Assembly (NCBI GenBank): GCA_964526565.1
Contig: CAZGMC010000008.1
Location: 4,362-68,361 of the forward strand
Direction of reading: 5' to 3'
DNA from: CAZGMC01 sp964526565
GTDB taxonomy: Bacteria > Pseudomonadota > Alphaproteobacteria > DSM-16000 > Inquilinaceae
DNA length: 64,000 nt
This document shows positions 34,715 through 42,126 of the stretch, in pieces (the first letter of the stretch is position 1; each line of letters begins with the position of its first letter). The notes below the pieces were generated by a model. It did no database searches. It saw nothing but the letters and a program-made list of their open reading frames with translations, and was not told the DNA's origin. A program made the translations under genes and the position numbers.

Positions 34715-36105
34715 GCTTCCGTCCGGCGCAGCGGATCCTCGGCGCCCAGCAGGCCGTTGTCGGCAAGCAGCCGGGCGCAGGCGTCGACAGCCTCGAACTC
34801 CTGCTGCAGGATTTCAGCCATGGCGATGGTATCGACCGTGCCGTCAGCCAGCGCCAGCAGATTCGACACCAGCCGCGCCTGTCCGGCCAGGGGCCGGCGC
34901 GATCCGCCGGCCGGGTCGCGTAGGTTGCGGCGCGACAGCTGGGGCTCGCACAGGCAGGTCGCCCGCCATGTCTCGTTGGCCTCAAGCACCTCGATGGTGC
35001 GGCGATGCAGGGCGAAGGTGCCGGCCAGACCCTTCGGCGAGATCACGTCCATGTCGTCGAGCGAGGTGTGGTATTCGGGATAGGTCCCGTACTTGCTGCG
35101 CATGATCGAGATGACCGGCAGGTCGACGCCGGGGGCACAATACTGGCGCTCATCGCTGCCGCGGTCCTTCAGGAAGCTGTAGATGATGTGGCCCGGCGCG
35201 TGCCGGTTCAGGACGTGACGGGCCGCCCGGTCGGCAAGCGTCTTGCCGTGGCGCGACGGCATGAACGAGACCGCGCGGTCGTCGCCGACGCAGGTCAGCA
35301 CGAAGCCGGCTGCCAGGTGCCGCTGCAGCGCTTCCAGGTGCCGCGACAGGTAGACGATCGCGCCAATCGTTTCGGGAACGAACACGAAGCGACTGGTGAA
35401 CCGGTTGCGCCGGCCGGACAGCCAGCGGGCCAGGAACGTGGCGAGCGTCGGGCCGGAGACCTCGTTGTTGGCCATGGAGGGATGGCAGATGTAGGTGGAG
35501 AAGAGCAGCTCGCGCGTGCTCTCCCCCGGAATGACGAGTTCGCCGTAGGTCAGGTGTCCGGGGCTCAGGTCGGCATCGATATGAACTTGGAACCGCTCGC
35601 CCTGGAGGCGTTCGCGGCGCGCGTGCTGCAGGCAGAAGCCCCAGGTCCGGTGATAGTAGGAGGTGACGTAGGGAATCGCTGCGGGCTGCTCGGGGATCGA
35701 ATGGAGGCGCTCCTCCAGCTCGGCCCGCGATACCCATGCATCCACCGGCTCGCTGTACCCGACCACGTGCATGTTGTGGTCGGCGATATCGATGACGCGC
35801 CGGCCCGCTTCGTCCTCGACCCAGGCCCCGCGGCAGACCCACTCGTCCGGCACGGTCCAGTCAAAGCAGCGCGCGCCGGTCGGCACCTCATGAATGCGCA
35901 GGCCAGGAAGGATTGTGCGGATCTCGTCCAGCGTGGCGCGCACGCCGGGACCGGTCAGGCTGCGGAACAGGGGAAAAAGGCGACCGGCAAAGCCGTACAT
36001 TGCGGTGCCAATGTCCCGATCCACTGCCAGGTCACGCACCTCGACCTCCGCCCGGACAGTCAGCACGGCATTTCCTCGAACGACATGGGGCGCAGCCATC
36101 GACAT
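34711..36105 (-). CDS. DUF4910 (aminopeptidase-like) protein, Cj1295-type
   Basis: A 464-residue protein of the DUF4910/DUF2172 family: MYGFAGRLFPLFRSLTGPGV, EVPTGARCFDWTVPDEW, ADHNMHVVGYSEPVD, ICHPSMANNEVSGP, PETIGAI, KDRGSDERQY and YPEYHTSLDDMD. The His, Asp and Glu positions are those of an M28-like zinc site. A winged-helix-like end follows. The family member Cj1295 is needed for a di-O-methylglyceric-acid modification of pseudaminic acid on Campylobacter flagellin, so an amide-forming or amide-cleaving step in acyl decoration is likely here. The conserved part begins near residue 36; a start at 36000 is possible. Confidence 0.85.
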   Translation of the reverse strand: MSMAAPHVVRGNAVLTVRAEVEVRDLAVDRDIGTAMYGFAGRLFPLFRSLTGPGVRATLDEIRTILPGLRIHEVPTGARCFDWTVPDEWVCRGAWVEDEAGRRVIDIADHNMHVVGYSEPVDAWVSRAELEERLHSIPEQPAAIPYVTSYYHRTWGFCLQHARRERLQGERFQVHIDADLSPGHLTYGELVIPGESTRELLFSTYICHPSMANNEVSGPTLATFLARWLSGRRNRFTSRFVFVPETIGAIVYLSRHLEALQRHLAAGFVLTCVGDDRAVSFMPSRHGKTLADRAARHVLNRHAPGHIIYSFLKDRGSDERQYCAPGVDLPVISIMRSKYGTYPEYHTSLDDMDVISPKGLAGTFALHRRTIEVLEANETWRATCLCEPQLSRRNLRDPAGGSRRPLAGQARLVSNLLALADGTVDTIAMAEILQQEFEAVDACARLLADNGLLGAEDPLRRTEA

Positions 36106-36197
36106 GGAGCGCAGCCATTGCGCCGCCGCGGACTAAGCACAGGGGACGACCGGGCTGCAACGCCCTCTGCGAACGGCGCCGGCCGGCGGCATCCCTT

Positions 36198-36677
36198 TCA
36201 GTCCAAAAAGTCTATGCTGCGTACCCGACGGGCCGGATTGCCGGTATACAGCGAGCCGGCCTCGATCGTGCCGGTGACCACGCTGCCGGCGCCAATGACG
36301 GCGTTCTCGCCGATCTCACACGGCCCCAGCACGACCGTGTTGCTGGCCACCCAGGCGCCCTGGCGGATGACGATGTCGCGGCCCCCGTCGGGCACCGCGG
36401 CGTGGCGGTCGCGGCCCTTCCTGCGCATGTCGTGGCTCCCGGTCAGCAGCATGACGCCGTGGCCGAAAAAGGCATCGTCCTCGATCACCACGCGGCCCGA
36501 GCGGCAGTTGATGATCACGTCGACAAGCTGGACGTTGGCACCAATGCTGACGTTCCGCGCATCGCCCCAGATCAGGGGCGTCACCGCCAGATGCTGGCGC
36601 AGCGTCGGCGCGATCCAGCGAAGTGCCTTGTGCATGTAAGTGCTGGGGTTGAGGTAATTTGGTAGCATCCCCCTCAT
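36198..36677 (-). CDS. left-handed beta-helix O-acetyltransferase
   Basis: A 159-residue hexapeptide-repeat acyltransferase of the WcaF/maltose-acetyltransferase type. VSIGANVQLVDVIINC, VVIEDDAFFGHGVMLLTGSHD (with the catalytic His), and VLGPCEIGENAVIGAGSVV are the helix coils. GNPARRVR is the usual end. It likely O-acetylates a sugar residue. The ATG at 36677 overlaps the stop of the upstream gene (ATGA); ATG 36668 is an alternative. Confidence 0.87.
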   Translation of the reverse strand: MRGMLPNYLNPSTYMHKALRWIAPTLRQHLAVTPLIWGDARNVSIGANVQLVDVIINCRSGRVVIEDDAFFGHGVMLLTGSHDMRRKGRDRHAAVPDGGRDIVIRQGAWVASNTVVLGPCEIGENAVIGAGSVVTGTIEAGSLYTGNPARRVRSIDFLD

Positions 36678-37654
36678 CGCTGGGCGCCTTCTGCCGTCAG
36701 CGCCGGTGCCAACCATGCCAGCCGGTGACGATGAGGGCCATGATAAGGGCAAAAAAATGGTGGGCGAAATTTGTAGAAGTGCTGGTGCCAGGGACAAGGC
36801 TCGTCGATGATAACATGGTCATCAGACTGCCAAGGATAGTCTGCGAAGCGGCTGATTTCTCCGCCGGGGAGGTGTTTTTCCTCTCGATTGCAGAAATAGA
36901 AGGGCAGGGCGACGGTGGTCAAGCGGCGCATCAGATCAAAATAGGCAGCAATGGTATCAGGCCGCATTTCCTGCATGGAGGCGATGTTGACAGCCAGCGC
37001 CAATGGAATCTCGTGCAACAGTGCTTTGTGATCGGCTCGAAGTGCAATAACGCGCAAAGCCGGGTCGGCGAAGGCTGTTCGAAATGCCGCTGCATTTTCC
37101 ACCAGCGCCACACCAGCATCAGGAACTCCCTGGCGCAGCATGACGAGGTCGGCCAGCAGCGTCTGGGTCAAGTTTATCAACGCGACCCGTATAGTTTTAT
37201 CGATAGCCAGCATCAAGCTCGTCAGGGTTCCAAAGCCGTCGCCGATGACCAGGACGATACGACGATTGTAAAAAGCGTCCGGAACAGCCTCCATCAGGAG
37301 CGCCAGGGTAATCGTCTGGCGCAGCACGTCCAGGTCGTAGGCGCGGCCCTGGCGAGCAGTGATGGCGTCAGCCACCCGATCGATATCCGGAAATGCGCGG
37401 AAGGCAGACCCCATGCGACGGTAAACACGTTGCAGCAGCCGATGTGCAAGGCGCATTGCACCACGAGGTCGCCGCTGATAGCCCCCGAAACCGACCGCCG
37501 CAACGATATTCCCATCCTCGAACCGGAATTGACTATGCATTTCTCGCCAATGCGAAGAGCTGTCGCAGTCCGTCTCGCAAATATGTCTTGCCAATTTGGC
37601 GATGGCCTCATGATCTCGGAATAGCCCGAAGCTACTATGTGTAGTATTTCTCAT
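36674..37654 (-). CDS. putative sugar O-methyltransferase-type protein
   Basis: A 326-residue protein. The central RRIVLVIGDGFGTLTSLMLA is a SAM-binding-like glycine loop. The end has FYFCNREEKHLPGGE, RFADYPWQSDDHVIIDE and PCPWHQHFYKFRPPFF, blocks I associate with putative sugar O-methyltransferases of glycan loci. The gene is visibly richer in A and T than its neighbours, suggesting recent acquisition. The ATG at 37654 lies 5 bases after the preceding stop codon. Assignment to the family is from memory of its C-terminal motif. Confidence 0.65.
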   Translation of the reverse strand: MRNTTHSSFGLFRDHEAIAKLARHICETDCDSSSHWREMHSQFRFEDGNIVAAVGFGGYQRRPRGAMRLAHRLLQRVYRRMGSAFRAFPDIDRVADAITARQGRAYDLDVLRQTITLALLMEAVPDAFYNRRIVLVIGDGFGTLTSLMLAIDKTIRVALINLTQTLLADLVMLRQGVPDAGVALVENAAAFRTAFADPALRVIALRADHKALLHEIPLALAVNIASMQEMRPDTIAAYFDLMRRLTTVALPFYFCNREEKHLPGGEISRFADYPWQSDDHVIIDEPCPWHQHFYKFRPPFFCPYHGPHRHRLAWLAPALTAEGAQR

Positions 37655-37659
37655 CGGGG

Positions 37660-38469
37660 TTATCCATTCTTCCGCAGAAATGCGATGAACTTGCGATGAA
37701 TCGGATCCGCTGACCACAGCGGATTCTCCCGTTTAAGAAAATAGAGCATTGAAAGGGACGCACGACTCTGAATGTAGCGAATCACCTCTTCTGTCGCTGT
37801 CGAGGTATAGAGGGCATCGCAGCCGCGCGGGTCGGTAATCACGTCGTCGCACATCATGATCCCGCCCGGCCGGCACATGTGGTATGCGTTGCACATGTCC
37901 CAGGCGATTTCCGGATAGTGGTGGCCACCATCGATCCAGATCAGGTCGTAGGGGCCGGGGGCCGCCTCGGGCAGGAAGAACGAGTTGCGCGCGACGAAGC
38001 GGATGCCGGGCCGGTTCACGTTGGCGTCACGCCGTGCTTTGTACTCGCGCATGACCACTGGGTCGTCGCGGAAATACGATGTACGCAGGATGGGATCGTC
38101 CTCCGGCAGGTCGCAGGTGACGACCTCGGCCTGTGGGAACAGGGTCTTGAGGATGAGGCTGGTCTTGCCCCGGAAGGTGCCGATTTCCAGGATGTCCCTG
38201 ATGCCGCGGCCGCGGTCGGTGAGGCTGAGGCAGGCAAACAGCAGCCAGTGGACCGAATCGGTCCCGGCAAGATGGTCGAAGCGCTTGCCGGAAATATCCA
38301 GCAGAACCTCGTCGAGCAGGCTGCGGCCGGCGTCGACATCGAAGCCGGTGTCCGCGAACTTGCGCCGCTCGTCGGCCTGGATGGCGGCTAGGTCGTAGGT
38401 GGCGATGCACCAGCGGCGGCGCAGATAACGGGCATAGCGGCCGGGATCGAGATACTTGGGCAGCGGCAT
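37660..38469 (-). CDS. class I SAM-dependent methyltransferase (Methyltransf_24-like)
   Basis: A 269-residue protein. RDILEIGTFRGKTSLILKTL (residues about 90-109) is the SAM loop; VVTCDLPEDDP, YDLIWIDGGHHYPEIAWDM and CRPGGIMMCDDVI follow the class I order typical of cephalosporin-hydroxylase or macrocin-like O-methyltransferases. It heads the minus-strand acyl-modification block. The C-terminal end is AT-richer than the rest. The target is probably a sugar hydroxyl. Confidence 0.82.
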   Translation of the reverse strand: MPLPKYLDPGRYARYLRRRWCIATYDLAAIQADERRKFADTGFDVDAGRSLLDEVLLDISGKRFDHLAGTDSVHWLLFACLSLTDRGRGIRDILEIGTFRGKTSLILKTLFPQAEVVTCDLPEDDPILRTSYFRDDPVVMREYKARRDANVNRPGIRFVARNSFFLPEAAPGPYDLIWIDGGHHYPEIAWDMCNAYHMCRPGGIMMCDDVITDPRGCDALYTSTATEEVIRYIQSRASLSMLYFLKRENPLWSADPIHRKFIAFLRKNG

Positions 38470-38882
38470 ATGGCTGGTTCAGGCAGATGTGAGAGGCAGG
38501 CGGCACGGCGAATCGGCATGCCCTGTGGTGGTTGAGCGATTGCGCCGACTGCACCGGAGGGCCGGCCGTGCCGTCCCGCCAACTCCCGGCATCGCAGGCG
38601 TGCGGAATTAGTGATACCTTGGCCGTCAGACGACAAGGCCCAATGATGGCGGATGAGCCCGATTGCCCGAACGGGGCGGAAAATGCCATGAAAAGGTGCG
38701 GACCGTAAGCAGCACAAGCATGCCTCCCCGTAGCGATGACCAGTGCCGGCGGCGGCCGCCATTAAAGGCGATTGCGATGCAGCGGACAAGTGTGTCACCT
38801 CGTCGTGCGTCGCTGGCGCGCCTCACACCTGCTGCATACCCTTCTCGAGCTTTGAAGGCGTGGAACCGACCTGAGGTCTTCA
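38470..38882. promoter_or_regulatory. divergent intergenic region upstream of two glycan blocks
   Basis: A 413-base divergent spacer with no convincing gene. On the minus strand a possible promoter for the acyl-modification block is TTGTCG (38631-38636) and ACTAAT (38607-38612) with an 18-base spacer. On the plus strand a TGAGG ribosome site precedes the ATG at 38883. Other promoter elements are not clear. Confidence 0.35.
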
Positions 38883-39755
38883 ATGCGCGTGCTCATACTC
38901 GGTGGCGACGGTATGCTCGGTCATCGCCTCATGCTGGATCTGTCCCGAACCCATGAGGTGCAGGTTACGTTGCGCCGCGATCTGAACGACTATGCATGCC
39001 ACGGCCTGTACACGGCCGACAACAGCCATACGGGGATCGATGCCAGCAATGCCTGGCACGTCATCGACGTGATCGGCCAGGCCGGCCCGGACGTCGTGGT
39101 CAACGCCATCGGCATCATCAAGCAGCGCAAGGCCTCGTCCGACATGGTGCGCAGCCTGGAGATCAACGCGCTGCTGCCGCACCGCTTGGCGATCGCCTGT
39201 CGCGCCGCCGGAGCCCGGCTGATCCACGTCAGCACCGACTGCGTCTTTGCCGGCGACCGCGGCGGCTATCGCGAGGAAGACCGGGCCGACGCGACCGACG
39301 TCTATGGCCGCACCAAGTACCTGGGCGAGGTGACCGGACCGGGCTGCGTGACGCTGCGAACCTCGATAATCGGGCTGGAACTGCGCCGCAGGCACAGCCT
39401 GATCGAGTGGTACCTGGCCCAGACGGGCCGGATCAGGGGGTTCACCGGGGCCATCTTCAACGGTCTGACGACCATGGAGTTCAGCCGCGTGACACGGATG
39501 CTGATCGAGCGCTTCACGGACCTGAGCGGCGTCTATCAGGTCTGTTCGGAGCCGATCTCGAAGTACGAGCTGCTGCGCCGGCTGACGGACATGCTCGGCC
39601 GCACCGACGTGGACGTCGTGCCCGACCACGACTTCAAGTGCGACCGCAGCTTGAAGGGCAACCTTTTCGAGCAGGCAACGGGCTACACGGCGCCGACCTG
39701 GTCCTTGATGCTCGACGAACTGGCTCACGAAATCAGGAAACGTCAGGAACAATGA
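38883..39755 (+). CDS. RmlD-like NAD(P)-dependent 4-keto-sugar reductase
   Basis: A 290-residue extended SDR. The cofactor loop is LILGGDGMLGHRLM; catalytic residues sit in HVSTDCVFAG and DVYGRTKYLGE. It is followed by FnlA-type and FnlC-type genes. In UDP-L-FucNAc loci the middle enzyme (CapF/WbjC/FnlB) has an extra C-terminal cupin and is about 370 residues. This protein lacks it and matches the RmlD-like WbvR seen in UDP-L-QuiNAc pathways. UDP-L-quinovosamine derivatives are therefore the likelier product. Its TGA overlaps the next ATG. Confidence 0.82.
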   Translation: MRVLILGGDGMLGHRLMLDLSRTHEVQVTLRRDLNDYACHGLYTADNSHTGIDASNAWHVIDVIGQAGPDVVVNAIGIIKQRKASSDMVRSLEINALLPHRLAIACRAAGARLIHVSTDCVFAGDRGGYREEDRADATDVYGRTKYLGEVTGPGCVTLRTSIIGLELRRRHSLIEWYLAQTGRIRGFTGAIFNGLTTMEFSRVTRMLIERFTDLSGVYQVCSEPISKYELLRRLTDMLGRTDVDVVPDHDFKCDRSLKGNLFEQATGYTAPTWSLMLDELAHEIRKRQEQ

Positions 39756-40825
39756 ACAAGTTCTTCGAGGGCAAGCGCATTCTCGTTACCGGCGGCACCG
39801 GGTCCCTGGGCAAGACGCTGGTGTCCAGAATTCTTACCGGTGAGCGCGGCTGGCCGCAAAAAGTCGTGGTGTTTTCGCGCGACGAGGGCAAGCAGCACGA
39901 CATGCGGCTGTCCTACCTGCACAGGCAGGCGCGGACCGACGAGATCATTTATCGCAACTTCATGGGAGTCCTGGAGTTTCGCATCGGCGACGTGCGGTCC
40001 TATGCCGATGTCTGCGCCGCCATGTGCGACATGGACATCGTCATCAACGCCGCCGCCCTGAAGCAGGTCCCGACCTGCGAATATTTCCCTGAGCAGGCCG
40101 TGATGACCAACTGCGACGGGCCGGTCAACATCGTCCGCGCCGTCCGCGAAAAGTTTGCCGTGCCGGAGGTCGTCGTTGCCGTTTCCACCGACAAGGCGTG
40201 CAAGCCCATCAACGTGATGGGCATGTCCAAGGCGATCCAGGAGCGCATCTTCATCGCCGGCAACGTGCTGTCATCCGTCACCCGGTTCATCGGCGTGCGC
40301 TACGGCAACGTGCTGGCCTCGCGCGGCTCGGTCATCCCGATGTTCCATGAACAGATCCGGCGCGGCGGCCCGGTGACCGTGACCGTGCCCGAGATGACCC
40401 GCTTCCTGCTCAGCCTCAACCAGGCCGTCAACACCGTCTTTGAGGCCCTGGCCACAGCACTGCCGGGGGAGATCCTGGTGCCGAACGCGCCGTCGGCGAC
40501 GGTGCTGGACATCGCCCGGGCCCTGATCGACGACCGCAAGGTCGATGTCGAGATCATTGGCATCCGTCCTGGCGAGAAGATGCATGAGATCATGGTGTCC
40601 GAGGAGGAAAGCAACCACACGATCGGCTGCGGCGCCTATTACGCCATTCTGCCCATGCTGCCGGAGCTGCGCGACGAGGGCCGGGCCGCCGCGCCGGTGC
40701 TCGGCCGGGAGTTCAGCTCGGCCGACCGGATCATGACGCTGGCGGAGACACGTGCGCTGCTCGCCGAGCACAAGCTGCTGGTCGAGGATCGCGACTTCAG
40801 CGACACCTCCGAACTGTTGCGCTAG
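39752..40825 (+). CDS. UDP-GlcNAc 5-inverting 4,6-dehydratase, FnlA/CapE/WbjB type
   Basis: A 357-residue SDR. ILVTGGTGSLGKTLVSRIL (residues 10-28), VVFSRDEGKQHDMRLSYL, EIIYRNFMGVLEFRIGDVRS, ALKQVPTCEYFPEQAVMTN, VSTDKACKPINVMGMSKA and GIRPGEKMHEIMVSEEE are the WbjB/FnlA forms of these motifs, including MxxxK in place of YxxxK. It converts UDP-GlcNAc to the UDP-2-acetamido-2,6-dideoxy-L-arabino-4-ulose, which is also the PseB product. It starts inside the previous stop (ATGA). Confidence 0.9.
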   Translation: MNKFFEGKRILVTGGTGSLGKTLVSRILTGERGWPQKVVVFSRDEGKQHDMRLSYLHRQARTDEIIYRNFMGVLEFRIGDVRSYADVCAAMCDMDIVINAAALKQVPTCEYFPEQAVMTNCDGPVNIVRAVREKFAVPEVVVAVSTDKACKPINVMGMSKAIQERIFIAGNVLSSVTRFIGVRYGNVLASRGSVIPMFHEQIRRGGPVTVTVPEMTRFLLSLNQAVNTVFEALATALPGEILVPNAPSATVLDIARALIDDRKVDVEIIGIRPGEKMHEIMVSEEESNHTIGCGAYYAILPMLPELRDEGRAAAPVLGREFSSADRIMTLAETRALLAEHKLLVEDRDFSDTSELLR

Positions 40826-40835
40826 GAACGTTGCC

Positions 40836-42014
40836 ATGGCCCAGCAGCCGATGCTGGCCGCGGCCGATGGTCGCCGCCTTAAGGTGATGACCATTGTCGG
40901 CACGCGGCCGGAAATCATCAAGCTCAGCCGCGTCATCGCCGAGCTCGACCGGCACACCGACCATGTGTTGGTCCACTCCGGCCAGAACTATGACTACGAG
41001 CTGAACGAGGTCTTTTTCGAGCAGCTGGACATCCGCAAGCCGGACCACTTCCTGGATGCCGTCGGCGAGACGGCGGCCGAGACCATTGGCACCGTCATCG
41101 CCCGCACCGACCGGCTGCTGCGGACGGTGCGGCCGAATGCGGTGCTGTTCTACGGCGACACCAACACGTGCTTGGCGGTGATCGCCGCAAAGCGCCGCAA
41201 GGTGCCGGTGTTCCACATGGAGGCCGGCAACCGCTGCTTTGACGAGCGGGTGCCGGAGGAGATCAACCGCCGCATCGTCGACCACCTCGCCGACATCAAC
41301 ATGACTCTCACCGAACATGCCCGCCGCTACCTGATCGCCGAGGGCCTGCGGCCGGAGACGGTGATCAAGACCGGGTCGTCCATGCAGGAGGTGCTAAGCC
41401 ATTACGCGCCGCGAATCGAGGCGTCCCCCGTTCTGGATACGCTCGGCGTCACCCCCGGCGACTATTTCGTGGTGTCGAGCCACCGCGAGGAGAACGTCGA
41501 CATCCCGGCCAACCTGGACAACCTTCTGGCAGCCGTACGGTCGCTCGTCGACACCTTCGGCAGGGAGGTGATCATGTCCACCCACCCCAGGACGCGCAGA
41601 CACCTGGAGGCGCAGGACCTGAGCGCTTTCAAGAAGGTCCGGTTCGTGAAGCCGCTCGGTTTCCTGGACTACGTCAAGCTGCAGCAACACGCCTTCTGCG
41701 TCGTGTCCGACAGCGGCACGCTGACCGAGGAAAGCTCGCTGCTGAACTTTCCCGCCGTGATGATCCGCGAGGCCCACGAGCGGCCGGAGGGCATGGACGT
41801 GGGCACCCTGATCATGTCCGGCCTGCAGCCCGACCGGGTGGTCGACAGTGTGTGGGTCGTGACCGACCAAGCGGTTGCCATGCGGGCGCGTGGCCTGCCT
41901 GGCCCAAGGATGGTGCCGGACTACGAGGCCGGGAGCGTTTCGGAAAAGGTGGTGCGTATCATTCTCAGTTACACCGACTACGTGAACCGGACTGTCTGGC
42001 GGGTGCGATGCTGA
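40836..42014 (+). CDS. non-hydrolysing UDP-HexNAc 2-epimerase (WecB/FnlC type)
   Basis: A 392-residue GT-B-fold epimerase. LKVMTIVGTRPEIIKLSRVI (residues 14-33), LVHSGQNYDYELNEVFFEQL, LFYGDTNTCLAVIAAKRR, VFHMEAGNRCFDERVPEEINR and VVSDSGTLTEESSLLNFP are complete. NRCFD in the active-site block is the WbjD/FnlC form; WecB reads differently there. It would invert C2 of the reduced UDP-L-sugar, completing a UDP-L-QuiNAc or L-FucNAc-type route. It begins 10 bases after the dehydratase. Confidence 0.9.
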   Translation: MAQQPMLAAADGRRLKVMTIVGTRPEIIKLSRVIAELDRHTDHVLVHSGQNYDYELNEVFFEQLDIRKPDHFLDAVGETAAETIGTVIARTDRLLRTVRPNAVLFYGDTNTCLAVIAAKRRKVPVFHMEAGNRCFDERVPEEINRRIVDHLADINMTLTEHARRYLIAEGLRPETVIKTGSSMQEVLSHYAPRIEASPVLDTLGVTPGDYFVVSSHREENVDIPANLDNLLAAVRSLVDTFGREVIMSTHPRTRRHLEAQDLSAFKKVRFVKPLGFLDYVKLQQHAFCVVSDSGTLTEESSLLNFPAVMIREAHERPEGMDVGTLIMSGLQPDRVVDSVWVVTDQAVAMRARGLPGPRMVPDYEAGSVSEKVVRIILSYTDYVNRTVWRVRC

Positions 42015-42126
42015 GCGCGACGCGGAGGGGAAAGCCGAACCGCGGGCAATTGTCTTCGCCAAACCACTTCGATATCGTCGCCTGTCATCCTAGAATTTTT
42101 TCGGCAAATGCACATTCGGCAGTCAG

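Noticed and set aside
34711..36105. Secreted aminopeptidase
   Set aside because: There is no signal peptide, and the DUF4910 family recurs in flagellin-glycan clusters. A role in glycan acyl chemistry is more likely.
39752..40825. PseB assignment for the dehydratase
   Set aside because: Its motifs (KQHDMRLSYL, TCEYFPEQAV, STDKACKPINVMGMSKA) are of the FnlA/WbjB/CapE class, and it sits between FnlB-like and FnlC-like genes.
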